A stretch of DNA of 64,000 bases from Rotaria sp. Silwood1 (Eukaryota > Rotifera > Eurotatoria > Philodinida > Philodinidae). The stretch lies in assembly GCA_905250075.1 (NCBI GenBank), contig CAJNOP010000001.1:5103126-5167125 (forward strand), written 5' to 3'. The position numbers were made by a program, and so were the translations under genes. Every line of letters starts with the position of its first letter. The first letter of the stretch is position 1. Shown here piece after piece: positions 1 to 12,724 of the stretch. Below the pieces are notes generated by a model that searched no databases, was not told the origin of the DNA, and saw only the letters and a program-made list of their open reading frames with translations.

Positions 1-1014
1 GAAAATGAATATACCTAAACTACCGAAGAGAATGTATATGCATATACTTATGACCACAGAACAGACGATGATTTAGATGGAATGTGTATACGCCTTGGTG
101 AAAGTCTTCTCCCGGTCCTTTTCTTATCGAACCTCTTTGATCTCAAGTTAATTTTGGTTACAAGGATGGCTTCAGTACTTGATTGTAGTGTAGTTTATGA
201 TTGATGACAGTTTGCTTCAAAGAAGACTATGTCTTTCAACACAATTGAGTATCACTACAAATGAGTTAGTTGATAGAATGCTTCACGACTAGGTTATTTC
301 TTTTCTTTTTGTATCTGTTAACTGTTTTACTGATTTGAGTCATTAAGCTCTCTTTGTCAGAGTTTCGAAGACTCTTCCAAGGATATGGTTTAGTCAGTTA
401 TACAAATACAGATAAAATAAAGTATTTAGAAAATATCAAAAAAAAGATAACCTAACCATGAAGCATTTTATCAACCAATTCATTTGTATTGTTGCTCAAT
501 TTATTAAATGACGTACAAATTCCATTGAAACAGGTCGTAATCAATCATACTATACATGAAAATACAGCATTGAAGCCATTCTTGTAAGCAACATTCATTT
601 TGATCCAAAACGATTCGATACGAAAACGATAAGGGAGTAAGATAGAGACAGACTTTTGGCCAGAGATGTATATATATATATATGATGACGCCATCTAACA
701 AGAATAAAGATAATAAACCCAATATTCAAGAGTGTTCTATCCTTTTCACCTATATACTCGATAAGACAAATCCGAATTTATAGAAACTTGCAACAAGAAT
801 ATAATATAACCTTTGTCATTTATGAATTTTTGTATTCTTGAATATTACACTAATTATGATAAAGCTTAATCGAGAATATAGTAAAAGCTTTTCTAAACAA
901 GAAAATAATTTGAATAAAATATCATGAAATATAAGACAAGATATGAGTTACTGTATTTCAAAAGAAGTATTTCAAATCGATAAAAGATTACTAATTTTTC
1001 TTTTTATGCTCTAG
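1..1014. other. Non-coding sequence upstream of the first visible eIF5B exon
   Basis: No reading frame here resembles any part of eIF5B, and no other gene is recognisable. The segment ends in a pyrimidine-rich acceptor and AG at 1013-1014 directly before a phase-0 coding exon. It is therefore most simply the 3' part of a long intron of eIF5B, with the GTPase-domain exons outside the window. A rearrangement breakpoint is the alternative. A short TA microsatellite lies near 668-682. Confidence 0.5.
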
Positions 1015-2983
1015 GTAAAAGCAATTGGTGGTTTGGGTACAACAATTGATGTTGTTCTTGTCAATGGACATTTACGAGTTGGTGATACAATTATTGTTGC
1101 TGGTCAAGAAGGTCCCATTGTAACACAAATTCGAGGTCTTCTCATGCCAGAACCAAATAGAGAATTACGTGTTAGAGTAGGTCATTCGTTTTTGTTTTTT
1201 TCAATTAAATCTATGTTTTTTTATATAATTTTAAAATTTAGAATCAATATCAAAATTATAAAACCGTAAAAGCTGCTCGTGGTATAAAGATTGCTGCTAA
1301 AGATTTAGAAAAATCTATGGCTGGTTTACCATTATTTGTTGGTCGACGAGATGATGAAACTGAATATTTCAAAAATGAAATTCAAAATATTCTTAAAACT
1401 GCTCTTAGTTCAATCAAATTAAAAGAAAATGGTGTTCATGTTCAAGCATCAACATTAGGTTCATTAGAAGCATTACTTGAATTCTTAAAAACATCAAATA
1501 TTCCAGTAAAATACTTTAAAAATTTTTAAAAAAGAAATCAAACCTAAAAAAATATTTCTTCTAGTATGCTGGTATTAATATTGGTCCTGTTCATCGAAAA
1601 GATATTATTCGTGCATCAACACAACTTGAAAGAGATCCACAGTAAGTAACAAAAAAAAACAAATCTATATTTGTATCTTTGCTTTGTTGTTTTGTTTTTA
1701 AACATGAAAATTATTATTTATTTAGATGGGCAGTTATTTTAGCATTTGATGTTCGAATTGAAAGAGATGCTCAAGAACATGCTGATACCGTTGGTATGTT
1801 AAATCGGTTGATTTTATTAGCAAATTTTTTATATTTGTGAAGCCAGATTGAAAACGAATTGTTGAACTATATAGGATAGAAATTTGTCCTTTCAAAGACT
1901 GTGATAAATATGCCAAAAACGGCTCATTCCAGAGGTCTCTGAGAAATTGATGGGTGCGTGTGTAGGTGTATTAGAAAGGAATATTTACATCCACATCCTG
2001 TATGAACTATTTCCTTATTGCATTCAGTATTTTAACCATATTTTTCTTTTTCGGAAAAATGACTTAAAACTCCAGGAGGATAAACACCTATTCCTAGAAA
2101 CACAAACACTTACGACGTGATAAAATAACCATGAACTGTAGAATGGTGCTGCCCTCATATTGGATAAAACACTGAGTACATTTCTGAAAAATGAAGTAAA
2201 ATGACGGCGAAGACATATGCTCTAAAATAGATAAAATCAAATAATCCTTTTGTGATTAGCAACAGCAACTACATCGTATTTCATGTGTTTCATTCTGCAG
2301 GTAGTATTCTAAAAAACTGTTTTTCTTTATATATAGGTGTAAAAATCTTTCAAGCTGATATAATTTATCATTTATTTGATATGTTTATTGCTCATCGTGA
2401 ACGTATCAAAAAAGAAAATCAAGAAAAATATCGTCATCTTGCTGTATTTCCATGCAAATTACGAGTTTTACCACAATATATATTTAATTCACGTGATCCA
2501 ATTATATGTGGGGTACTTATTGAAGATGGTTTTGTTAAATTAGGTACACCAATATGTGTTCCATCAAAAGAAGTATGTATATTTATAATAAAAAAGAAAA
2601 CAACATAAAAGAAAAATCATTTCATTAAATATAAACTCTATAGTTTATTGAACTTGGACGAATTGTTAGTATCGAATTAAATCATAAACCATTAGATGTA
2701 GCAAGAAAAGGTTCAGAAGTTTGTATTAAAATTGAACCAATTAGTGGTGAAGCACCAAAAATGTTTGGTCGACATTTTGATGAAAATGATTTATTGATGA
2801 GCAAAGTAAAGAAAACACACTAACTATTTTCATATGTAACAAAATACATAATCGATCTATACTATTTGGTTTTAGATTTCTCGTGAATCAATTGATATTG
2901 TTAAAGATCATTTTCGTGATGATATGCAAAAATCTGATTGGCAGTTAATGATTGAATTAAAAAAGATATTTAATATTCTTTGA
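1015..2983 (+). CDS. EIF5B: Eukaryotic translation initiation factor 5B, C-terminal exons (5' partial)
   Basis: eIF5B is the translational GTPase that joins ribosomal subunits at the end of initiation in the cytosol. Seven exons are visible: 1015-1176, 1242-1505, 1565-1641, 1726-1793, 2337-2572, 2644-2805 and 2876-2983, with a TGA stop. All junctions are GT-AG and all phases agree. The protein begins in domain II ([15 protein letters not shown]) and continues through domains III and IV. Hallmarks are [26 protein letters not shown], the GINIGPVH stretch, [30 protein letters not shown] and the terminal [17 protein letters not shown]. The catalytic G domain and the N-terminal region are absent, so this is about the last third of the protein. 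The intron at 1794-2336 is much longer than the others. AATAAA motifs at 2987-2992 and 2995-3000 lie only a few bases past the stop. Family assignment is very secure. Confidence 0.96.
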
Positions 2984-5900
2984 AACAATAAAAGAATAAA
3001 ATAAAGGTTGTACACAGTGAATTACAGACAATACTATGAAGAAAAAAAAAAAACAAAAGCAAAAGAAAAAATAAATGAATAGTTTGTCTCAATACACATG
3101 TACTTTTTTTTTTCTTTTTAATTCATTTCATTTGTTGTTTATTTCTATGCTATGTTATAAAAAAAAAAAAAAGAAAAACATTCTCAAATTCATGATGGTT
3201 ACTTTATTTTTCATTTTTTTTTTGTTTCACAAGAATATAAAGAACGAATTTATTAATATAAAAGAAGGACAATTTGACTGGTGAAAGTTATTTTTTATTA
3301 TTTTTTTTTGATTTTATGTTTTTGGATAAAAGTTTTGATGACATCAAACAGAATGTTTTTATGTAACTTAATTATTTGACGTGTCGTGATGTAATCGAGA
3401 AGTTTTATTATTGTTATGTTCTTTTTTAACAGTCATGCAGAGGAAATGTATTGAGGAAAAGAAAAGGCAGATGTTTTTTTTTAATGAAGAGTTTTACAAG
3501 GAAAAACATAACTATTGCATAGAATTATTGTTGATTGTTAGATAGAATGTGAGAAGATTTTGAATTAGAATGGAATATATGCTAAGAGACGTATTACGTG
3601 TTAGTTCTAATGGATAAATCGACTTTTCTATGTAGTGTTACACAAAATCGTTTGAGTTTTATGACTGATGATAAAGTAAATTAGGTGATCTATAGACTTA
3701 ATATACTGTCGAAGTAATCCATTTGGAGAAGTTTCAAAGTTACGTTATTATAATCGACAGCATGATTTTAAGTGAAGTATTTGCTTGAGAACTCTGCTAT
3801 ATATTAAGAGATTACTTAAATTTATATGGAAAATATTACTGTTAGTACTATTTTAGAACAAAATATATATTAGCATTTTTTTAGATTTAGTTTTTTTCGA
3901 ATCTAATAGAAAAATATTTTTATTAGATACCACTAGACACCTAAGATCATCGTCCAATACTGCTCGAGCAAGAGATAACCGAACTTATTTATTCAAACAT
4001 TTTTCATAGGTTTTCACATACTCTCTATCGGCAGATGCCATTTATTTTTGAATAACGACGATGGTGTGAGCCAAAATGATGCATTTTTTAGTGCAAAAAT
4101 TACGAAAACAGAGTCTTATCGTCCTTTAACATATTTTAAATACTACTGTATCACTAAAAAAAAATGGAAATAACACTAGTATCATTGAAGTTTGAGCTAC
4201 AGTTTGACATCAGTGGAATATCTGATGTTGTTGTCAAAATTGAAAAAATTCCTTTTTTTTTATAAAGCGTAAAAAAAGAACGATGAGTGCGTTACCGTGA
4301 TGTTGTGATGATAACTCTTTCTAGGAACAAATTCCTAAAGAAAAGATGTGATCGTCGTAAGGTCTGTTATCTTAGTTACAAACGCATTCGAGAAATGTGA
4401 GTCTTTGTGGATCACTCGGATGTCAGGGGTACTACTATTGGATGAGTACGCTATCAAGACTTTCTATCTTCCTAGAGTCATTAAAATTCAGCCAAATTAA
4501 ATGAAAATTTTAGTAGAACTAGAACTTACAGACAACTAGATCCGGTGTAAGTTTCAGCGCTCTTTGTCAATTTAATTTATTGAGTTGCGACAATGTGAAG
4601 GTTTAAAATACCTGAGTGCATTAATTATGGACAAGCAATATATTAGTTTTAATATCAGAGAAGAGCTCTACATTAGAATAATTTCAAAAAAGTTGGAAGT
4701 CATTGATCTTCTCAGCAGAGATATGACAGTTTGGCTGAATTTTTAATCATAGAATGAAATGTTGACAAGAAATTTAAATAGTGAATCCTTTTTCTCGAGA
4801 AGTTTTAAGTTTAGAATTTCCTGATTATTGTGAAATCGAATAGATTTTTTTAACTCTAAATATCCTAAGAAGAAAACAATCATTTTGACAGTAGCATTCT
4901 AGATATTTTTAGGATGATCAGATATACGAAGCCGTAGAAAATCTGAAATCATGATTAGCTTTTACGAGATCTCTGGTTGCAGACTTATGGTTTTTGACAA
5001 TAATAATCTATGACAGATAACATCAAAGTAGAAATTAGAAATATAAAAATAAGAAATGTCATTTCGGTAATGCTAGTATTTTCATGGCTACAATGAAAAT
5101 GAATATTGCTTCCATTCCAACAACTTACTCGTACGATCACTCTCACCTTTATCTTCATTTGCACTTACATCCCACACCTGCAGATAAGAAAAAAACATTG
5201 ACTCGATTTCCTTATCAATATCTCATTCTATGGTTAAAAACCCAGTAAAAATATCGTAATTATATGGAGAAGAAACCTATGAAACCGAATTCTTTTCGGA
5301 GTATTCTAGTCTAGAAGTTCTCTTTCTTTATGTCCAAGATATGAACTCAAAGGTAATAAGTCATTCCGAGTTGTTTTCTCGTCTGTTCATTGCTTAAGAC
5401 AAATACAAATGTATTCTAGACTGGAAAGACTGATTTATTAGTCGCGTCAAGTAGAAACAACATATGTTTTATTATTTTATTTTTCATAGAGCATTCCTGT
5501 ACATATAAAAGCTATAATTCAATAACGTTTATCTCAATTATAAAGAAAAAATATTGAGAAGCATTCGATGTTTAGGGTTAAGATGACAATGTCTTTATCT
5601 ATTTGAAACATCGACGTTGATTATTTATTGAAACCATTCAAAAGTTTTCCAAATAAAATTTAACTGAAAACCAATTAATCATAGAACGTCGAGCTCAAAC
5701 TGAACAACCGAAGATTTTCATTGATTAAAATCTCAGTTGAATAATCGAATGACATAGTCTTGTCGTAACTACCTATTATTTTTATCAATTGGTCAGAATG
5801 CAGAACTTATGAATAAAGTCTAATGAACGTGCGTCAGTTTAGCAAATTTCATGAGATCAATTGTTGCTCCCCTTCCTTTCTTAGCTCAACAAAACACTAA

Positions 5901-7041
5901 TCAATGTCGAAGGTGGTTATCGAGCTTGTTTACGTCCTGATCTTGTATTTCGTCAAAAAAATACCTTTTTTTCTTCCTTTTTTTTTTACATCTTTCAGTC
6001 TAGAGTTGTATTTACCTTGTTATCTTTTATGTAAAACACTTGTTATCGTCAATGTTGATAATGTGATTTTATCGTGATTTATACGTTATTAATGCAGTAT
6101 CAAGCAAAACATTCACGTAGCCGGTCCTTTGCGAATATATTTTCTTTCCTTTTTTTTTCGTTGTATGCATCCAAAGTCCATATTTTATGTCGCGATGATC
6201 TCGAGAACGAAACGCTATGAAATAATGATCCAAGCGTGAGAATGACATTTCATGATCGAAATAGTACTACCTGTTTTATTTCTTATCTTCAGTTACACGT
6301 TTCATTTTCTTATAGCAAACTGTCCGAACATTTAATAGATAGGATAAATTAAAACTAAATTAGGAAATATGAATGATATTGGTACGTAGAAAAATCAATC
6401 ACATTTCCTAATTTAGTTTTTTTGCAGCATTTCATTGCTGAGTATTTTTTTTTGTCGACACGTAACTCGCAGTCGCGATTTTATGTGGCGGCTATCGAAA
6501 TATTAGAGAATTATGCGATTTTCGTTCAAAGCTTGTTACAAAGTTTCATGTTCCTATATAATCACATTTTTTTCTTCAATACGAAATTCCATTTGTTCAT
6601 AATTCACTTCACAAGATGACAATTTTGTAGTGATAACTTTGCTTTTTTTGTGTAAGACAATGAAAATGAGTTCCAGCCGTAATGATGAGTATTTATTAGA
6701 TCGAACATCACCGTCATCATCTATAAGGAATCGAAACGAATTAGAGATTAAAAAACAAGATTAATGAAAACTTAGTCAAAAACTTTCGTATCCCAGAGTA
6801 CTATAAATTTCATAGATTTTTCCATGCAATATCGATTTGCACATGTGCTTCGCACTACGATCTTAACTTGTGTGTCGTCTAGCTAATTCGTTTAGTCTGT
6901 TTGACCCTCATATGATTTCATGGTGATTTTAATTAAACAATAATTTCTATCGGCTTCGACATCGGTTATGTTCTTCGACAATTTATGATAAGCTACTTCA
7001 ATATTATCTTTCACATTAATAGATTTTAATATAAAAATTAA
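2984..7041. other. Intergenic region, 4.1 kb, no gene recognised
   Basis: Only short AT-rich frames interrupted by stops occur here. I see no domain, splice-consistent exon chain, tRNA or rRNA. Poly-T and poly-A runs are frequent. The one clear structure is the perfect inverted repeat listed separately at 6351-6420. Confidence 0.6.
6351..6420. repeat. Perfect 18-bp inverted repeat with 34-bp loop
   Basis: The arm at 6351-6368 (aaaactaaattaggaaat) is exactly the reverse complement of 6403-6420, with 34 bp between them. Pairing stops on both sides of the arms. It lies about 620 bp before the PAPS synthase start codon in otherwise featureless sequence. It could be a very small foldback element or an RNA hairpin. 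Nothing in the sequence decides between them. Confidence 0.75.
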
Positions 7042-10000
7042 ATGTCATCGATTCCATTATTTAAATGCCAGATAAACACAGACGATATAGATTTCATTGG
7101 CAATATTCTTAAAAACCAAAACTTTATTCAACAGTCTACGTTGTCGACATTTATCAGATCATATATAGATTATAATATTCAAGTTGATTTATCTCAATCA
7201 TTTGAATTTCCATCAATTATTTGTTGTTGTTCAACCGTATCGGTATCATTACCTAAATTATTATCATTGTTAAAACCCAAATCTTCTTCTACAATTGACC
7301 TTATTGTTTTAAATCAATCATCTGATCATATAGATTGGAATTCTTTAGTTAATCTTATATCTACATACAATTTATCATTATATATTGTTAATGATGAATA
7401 TGATTTACTTAAAAAGCTTTATGAAATAATAAATAAAGTAGCTGAACACAAAATTGAGAAAAAATCTATTTCAATGAATCATATCCATCTGAACTTACAG
7501 GAAAATATCCAGGTAAATTGGAGCTTTTCTTTTCTTATTAAATTCATCTATTAGATACCAAGAATCACTCATGCAGAAAAAGAAGAAAAATGTATGTTGA
7601 GTATGACATATTGAGTTATTTTTTTTATAACCTTCGTCGACACGTACAATTATGTCTAACAAAGTATGATGTATGAACTTAACTTTTTTCTATCATCTTT
7701 CTTCGTGAAAAATATTTGTTTGGTTTTCTTTGTATTATTTTTAAATAATTTTATTTATTAGGAACGAGAAAATGTTTTTTATCATGTTTCAAAACTTACG
7801 CGTGAAAAACGTGCAGCAGCACTAGGACAACGTGGAGCATTTCGCGGTTCGACTGTTTGGTTAACTGGTAAGTATTCTTTTCTTAATTTGAATTTTTTTG
7901 TCTATTGAAGTATGCTTTTTTATCTAGGACTTTCGGGAGCTGGCAAATCGACCATAGCGTAAGAAAATATATTGACTTGTTTTTTTTTGGTTTTTTTATT
8001 GACCAGCGCTCTATTTTTGTTGTACCTTCAAGTTTTGCATTAGAAGAATATATTGTAAGCAAAGGTTTACCAGCGTATTGTCTCGATGGTGATAATATTC
8101 GATGTGGTCTTAATAAAAATCTTGGATTTTCTGATAGTGATCGTTTTGAAAATATACGACGTATTGCTGAAGTTGCAAAACTATTTGCTGATGCTGGTCT
8201 GATGTGTATTGTTGCTTTTATTAGTCCATTTGAAGAAGTAAAATTTTTATGATAAAAGTTTTAATAAAAACAATAACATATCTTTTAAAAAATAATCAAT
8301 AGGATCGAGCATCTGCTCGAAAATTACATGAAAGTTCACAAATTCCATTTATTGAAGTTTTTGTTAATACTCCATTATCTGTATGTGAACAGCGAGATAC
8401 GAAGGGCTTATATCAAAAAGCACGAAACGGATTACTTAAAAGTTTGAATAATTAATTTTGTATTGTTATCTTTTATTTATATAAAAATATTTATTTAGAC
8501 TTTACAGGTATTGATGCACCGTATCAAGCACCAGTACATCCTGATGTCATCGTTGATACAAGTATAATATCTATCGATCGTTCTCTTGAAATGATTATAG
8601 GAAAATTAGCTGAACGTGTAAGTTTATTTATTTTCGAATGCAAAAGCATTAGAATCTCTTTTCCTTCCCAAGTGATATTATGAAACATGGAAAAAACTGT
8701 TTAATTGGAACATTTTCGTTCTATAATATACACACAGAATTGAGGAATATAAAAGATGCGTCATGAATATTCTAGTTTTGTGATATAACTCGGATATGTA
8801 TTAACAATTTATAGTGATAATGAAAGCAAATCTATCATGTTTTATATTATTTAAATTGTAAAAAAAATAATTTGATATATTTAGCATGTTTTATCACCAA
8901 CATTAATTCTTGCTGTACGTGAACTTTTCATGGATGAAGATATGCGTGAAAAAGCATTAGATGAATTTCCAAAATTAGATAAACTTGATATTACTGAAGT
9001 AAATAACAAGAAAAAAGAAAAATATAAATTTTTAGAAAAATTATTGGTATTCTTTGTTTAGTTAGATTTACAATGGATTCAAGTATTAAGTGAAGGTTGG
9101 GCAACTCCACTTGCTGGTTTTATGCGTGAAGTAGAATACTTACAATGCTTACATTTTGGTTGCTTAATGAAAGGTGAATATTTCTATTAAAATATTTGGT
9201 TTTTTTTTTTCTTATTTTACATAATTAAAAATAAAAAGGTCATGTTGAAAATCAAACCATTCCAATTGTTCTACCATGTACAACTGAAGATAAAGAACGT
9301 CTAAAATCATCTTCAAAGATTGCTCTATGTTATAATGAAAAATTTGTTGCTATTTTAAAAAAACCTGAATTTTATGAACATAGAAAAGAAGAACGATGTT
9401 CAAGAATTTTCGGTACTACAAATCCTGAACACCCTCATATTAAAGTAATCAAAAAGAAATATTTAATTATAGTTTGTAAATATTATTTTTATTGTATGTA
9501 TGTATAGATGATTCTTGAAAGTGGTGATTGGTTAATTGGTGGTGATCTTGAAGTACTTGAAAGAATTCAATGGAATGATGGTCTTGATCAATTTCGTTTA
9601 ACACCAAATGAATTACGACAACGTTTTCGTGAAATGAAAGTAAAGAAAAGGAAAAAAAATAAGTTAGTTTTTGAAATAATTAATTTTATTCAATTTAATT
9701 AGGCTGATACTGTATTTGCTTTTCAACTTCGAAATCCAATTCATAATGGTCATTCACTTCTTATGCAGACAACCCGTCAATTGTTAATTGATCGTGGATT
9801 TCATAATCCTGTTCTTCTTCTTCATCCTTTAGGTAGATATTCATTTGTTTTTTAAATATATTTGATATTCGTAATCCTTTTCTTTGCTTAAAGGTGGTTG
9901 GACGAAAGAAGATGACGTTCCATTACCTGTACGTATGGCTCAACATCAAGCTTTTTTAAATGAAGATAAAGATGATAAACTTGATCGTTCTCGAACTGTT

Positions 10001-10438
10001 CTTGCTATATTTCCATCACCAATGAGTTATGCAGGTCCAACTGAAGTACAATGGCATGCTAAGGCTCGTATGTGTACCGGAGCAAATTTTTATATTGTTG
10101 GTCGTGATCCAGCTGGTTTACCACATCCATCTAATAAATCCAAAGATCTCTATGATCCAACTCATGGTGCAAAAGTTTTAACAATGGCACCTGGTCTTAA
10201 TCAATTACAAATATTACCATTTAAAGTAGCTGCTTATCATCGTAGTTTGAAAACTATGGCTTTTTATGATCCAAGTAAACATGATGAATTTGATTTTATA
10301 TCTGGTACACGAATGAGAAAGATAGCTCGAAATGGTGAACAACCTCCTGATGGATTTATGGTACCAGCAGGATGGAAAGTTTTAGCTAATTATTATCAAT
10401 CATTAGCAAAAGAATCTGCAGATACAATGCAAAATTAA
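7042..10438 (+). CDS. PAPSS: Bifunctional 3'-phosphoadenosine 5'-phosphosulfate synthase with novel N-terminal extension
   Basis: The enzyme makes APS from ATP and sulfate (ATP sulfurylase) and phosphorylates it to PAPS (APS kinase), the sulfate donor for all sulfation. Twelve exons: 7042-7512, 7762-7867, 7928-7958, 8033-8237, 8303-8441, 8499-8617, 8885-8998, 9062-9173, 9239-9444, 9508-9639, 9703-9832 and 9894-10438. The kinase part has [15 protein letters not shown], the P-loop [25 protein letters not shown] and [15 protein letters not shown]. The sulfurylase part has [33 protein letters not shown], the GRDPAG motif and [11 protein letters not shown]. Exon 1 encodes 157 residues in front of the kinase, where animal PAPSS has about 25. 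These residues show alternating hydrophobic strands and helices and resemble nothing I know. The junction is phase 0 on both sides. An acceptor-like AG lies at 7021-7022, 19 nt before the ATG. Confidence 0.95.
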
Positions 10439-11493
10439 TTGTTTACATTGAGTACTTTATCAATATAACATCAAGTTAATTTTTTTTGTTCTTTTGTGAT
10501 TATATTCTCTGATCTAGGATATTTTTCTTTTTTCAAGCCTTGTTTGATGAACAGAGTGGAAGGAACAAATAACTAAACGATTAAAAATTAAAATATCTCT
10601 ATGTGTAGTCGAATAAAATAAATTCTTCATATGAATAACATAAACAAATATATCTCTAAAGTATCATTATTGATTTCATTAAAGAAATGGAAGTTGTTAT
10701 CAAATATTTAAAAAAAAAACTATATAATTGATGTAAATAATGTAAACTTTTAGCATCAATTGTTTAAAAGACAACGGTTATGTTGATTTCACATGATCGA
10801 AACATGGCACGCTGACTTTTATCATAAAGTTGAATGAATTGTTGCTTCAGAGATCCAATGATATACAAAAATATGATGAAGAAAAAAAAACAGAAGAGGG
10901 GAGGGTGTGCAAGAAAAGTTTTTCAAGAAATAGAAAGATACATATAAGATCTTTTTTTAAGTTGGAGTGTGTGGAAGTCTTTTGTCATTCTATGATCGTT
11001 TTCATTCCATAAAAACAAACAATTTTCACAGAGGAAAAAATGAAAATCTTGTCAAAGTGAAGAGTTTGTGCATCACACTTTGTCATATTTCTAATTGTAT
11101 ATTTAGACTAACTAAGACTAAAAGTTTGTTTTGACTTTTTTTCTCGTTATTATTTGAGTCGTTTCATATTTTGTTTCTTCTTTATTCGATAACAACTGAC
11201 ATTTCTTTTATGAAATCAACGATGATACTATAAAGCATTGTTTGTTTATGTTATCAGTACGAAAAAAGTACCTTGAATAGATCTATATCATCAACAAAAG
11301 TATTTACTCATTTGAATACACCGAAACGAAGATATTTGACTCTTTTTTTTATCGTTTAGTTGTTTACAGTTTAGTCTGTATATTTTACTGCACACTATTG
11401 TGAAAATGATTTATAGTAATAAAAGAAAACTTAACGCTTATGAAAAAATAATTAGCAATATATATGTATATAATTAAATTAAATTGTAACAAT

Positions 11494-11743
11494 TAATCTT
11501 TATATTATATAATTTTTCTGTGTTTTCAATGTTTTTATGATAATACTTTTTGACATAAAGAAAATATTGCACAATATTTTTAACTATGATAAGATTAATT
11601 GAATTGTATTGTATGAAATAATCTTTACATGAGATAATTTTCGTTTGTTTTTGATTTTTGTACGATAATACTTTTTGAAATAAAGGAAATATTCTATGAA
11701 CTTTATAACTATGATAAGATTAATATCTTATTGAATGAATTCG
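11494..11743. repeat. Two-copy tandem repeat, period 125 bp
   Basis: The segments 11494-11618 and 11619-11743 align along their whole length. Shared blocks in order are taatctt, a variable ttttt stretch, gataatactttttga, ataaag/gaaatatt and aactatgataagattaat. Differences are single substitutions plus small indels, so the duplication is old. It is non-coding. Confidence 0.75.
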
Positions 11744-11904
11744 GTTTCTTTAAATTGTTTCTGCACGTCTATATTGTTATTAAGTCATTCATTTCTTTTC
11801 TATAATGTAAACAATCTTTGAGATACTACAACTCGTGCCCAGAAAAATTTTGACACTTGCAATGAAAAGCAAAATTCGATGCAGCTGTTGACTTACTTTC
11901 TGTC

Positions 11905-11910
11905 TATAAA
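11905..11910 (+). promoter_or_regulatory. TATA-like box upstream of the MBL pseudogene
   Basis: TATAAA sits 87 bp before the first ATG of the metallo-beta-lactamase-fold pseudogene. The spacing suits a core promoter. In AT-rich DNA a chance match is possible. Confidence 0.35.
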
Positions 11911-11996
11911 ACAGTAAGACCAAATAAGTCATCATTTGAACAATATCTTCGTGGTTTGATAAATTACTTCGCCCTTAATATTCTTCACTTCAAAGT

Positions 11997-12724
11997 ATGT
12001 CGATTAATGAATCATGGTTTCAAGTATATGCTATTCGGCCAACTGTTTTTGCTATTTATGAACCATATCAACATCAAGAAGTAATATCTTATCTTATTGT
12101 TGGTCCCAAAAAATCTCTTATTATTGATATGGAAATGGGAATTGGAAATATCAAATAAGTTGTTAATGAACTTTCATCTTTACCAATAATGGCCATTAAT
12201 ATACATACACATCATGATCATGCTGGTGATAATTGGCGTTTTGAATAATCCTTAATTGGTGATGAATGTGAATTTTCTAAGAACAATGATCATGATCTTT
12301 TTATTGAAGCACAAAAAAAGATATGAAATATGGTATGATTTGTGAAGATTATTTACCAAAAGATTTTGATAAAAAATCTTATCAAATTAAACCATTTTGT
12401 ATCAGTAAATTTATATATGATGGTGATACTATTGATCTTGAAAATGAACAAAAAATCACGGTGATTTTTACTCCTGATCATAAACCTGATTCAATTTCAT
12501 TATTAGATATACAAGAACACCTTTTATTTGTTGGAGATATATTCTATCCGGGGCCTATTTATCTTTATAGACCGTAAACAAATTTAGAAGACTATATAAA
12601 ATTATTAGAAAAATTACTATGTTTAATTGAAGATAACCACGAAGATTTAATTGTGCCATCACACAATGTTCCCACTGTTAGTCCACATTTATTAATCATG
12701 ACATTAGAAGCAATAAAAAAGTAA
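11997..12724 (+). pseudogene. Metallo-beta-lactamase-fold hydrolase pseudogene, intronless, bacterial-like
   Basis: A single uninterrupted exon-like block translates as an MBL-superfamily hydrolase of about 240 residues, a family of zinc hydrolases. The metal motif HTHHDHAGD is intact. Further ligand regions follow: TPDHKPDSISL, a strand ending in VGD, and VPSHN near the end. The opening (WFQVYAIRPTVFAIYEPYQ, then EVISYLIVG) is the pattern I associate with bacterial MBL hydrolases. The frame is broken by TAA at 12156-12158, TAA at 12246-12248, a frameshift around the A-run at 12312-12318 and TAA at 12575-12577. The natural stop is 12722-12724. Neighbouring genes use TAA as a true stop, so codon reassignment does not explain the breaks. 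Lack of introns in an intron-rich neighbourhood suggests bacterial origin by transfer, followed by decay. The specific substrate is unknown. Confidence 0.85.

Larger units (their letters stand above)
10439..11996. other. Intergenic region after PAPSS
   Basis: A polyadenylation-type AATAAA at 10612-10617 lies about 175 bp after the PAPSS stop. The rest is AT-rich with no coding evidence. It contains a two-copy tandem rep at 11494-11743 and a TATA-like box before the downstream pseudogene, both listed separately. Confidence 0.55.

Noticed and set aside
11997-12724. Reassigned stop codons (TAA as sense) to rescue the MBL frame
   Set aside because: Genes nearby such as PAPSS, UBA6, SURF2 and LAMTOR5 end with TAA exactly where their families end, and a frameshift would still remain.
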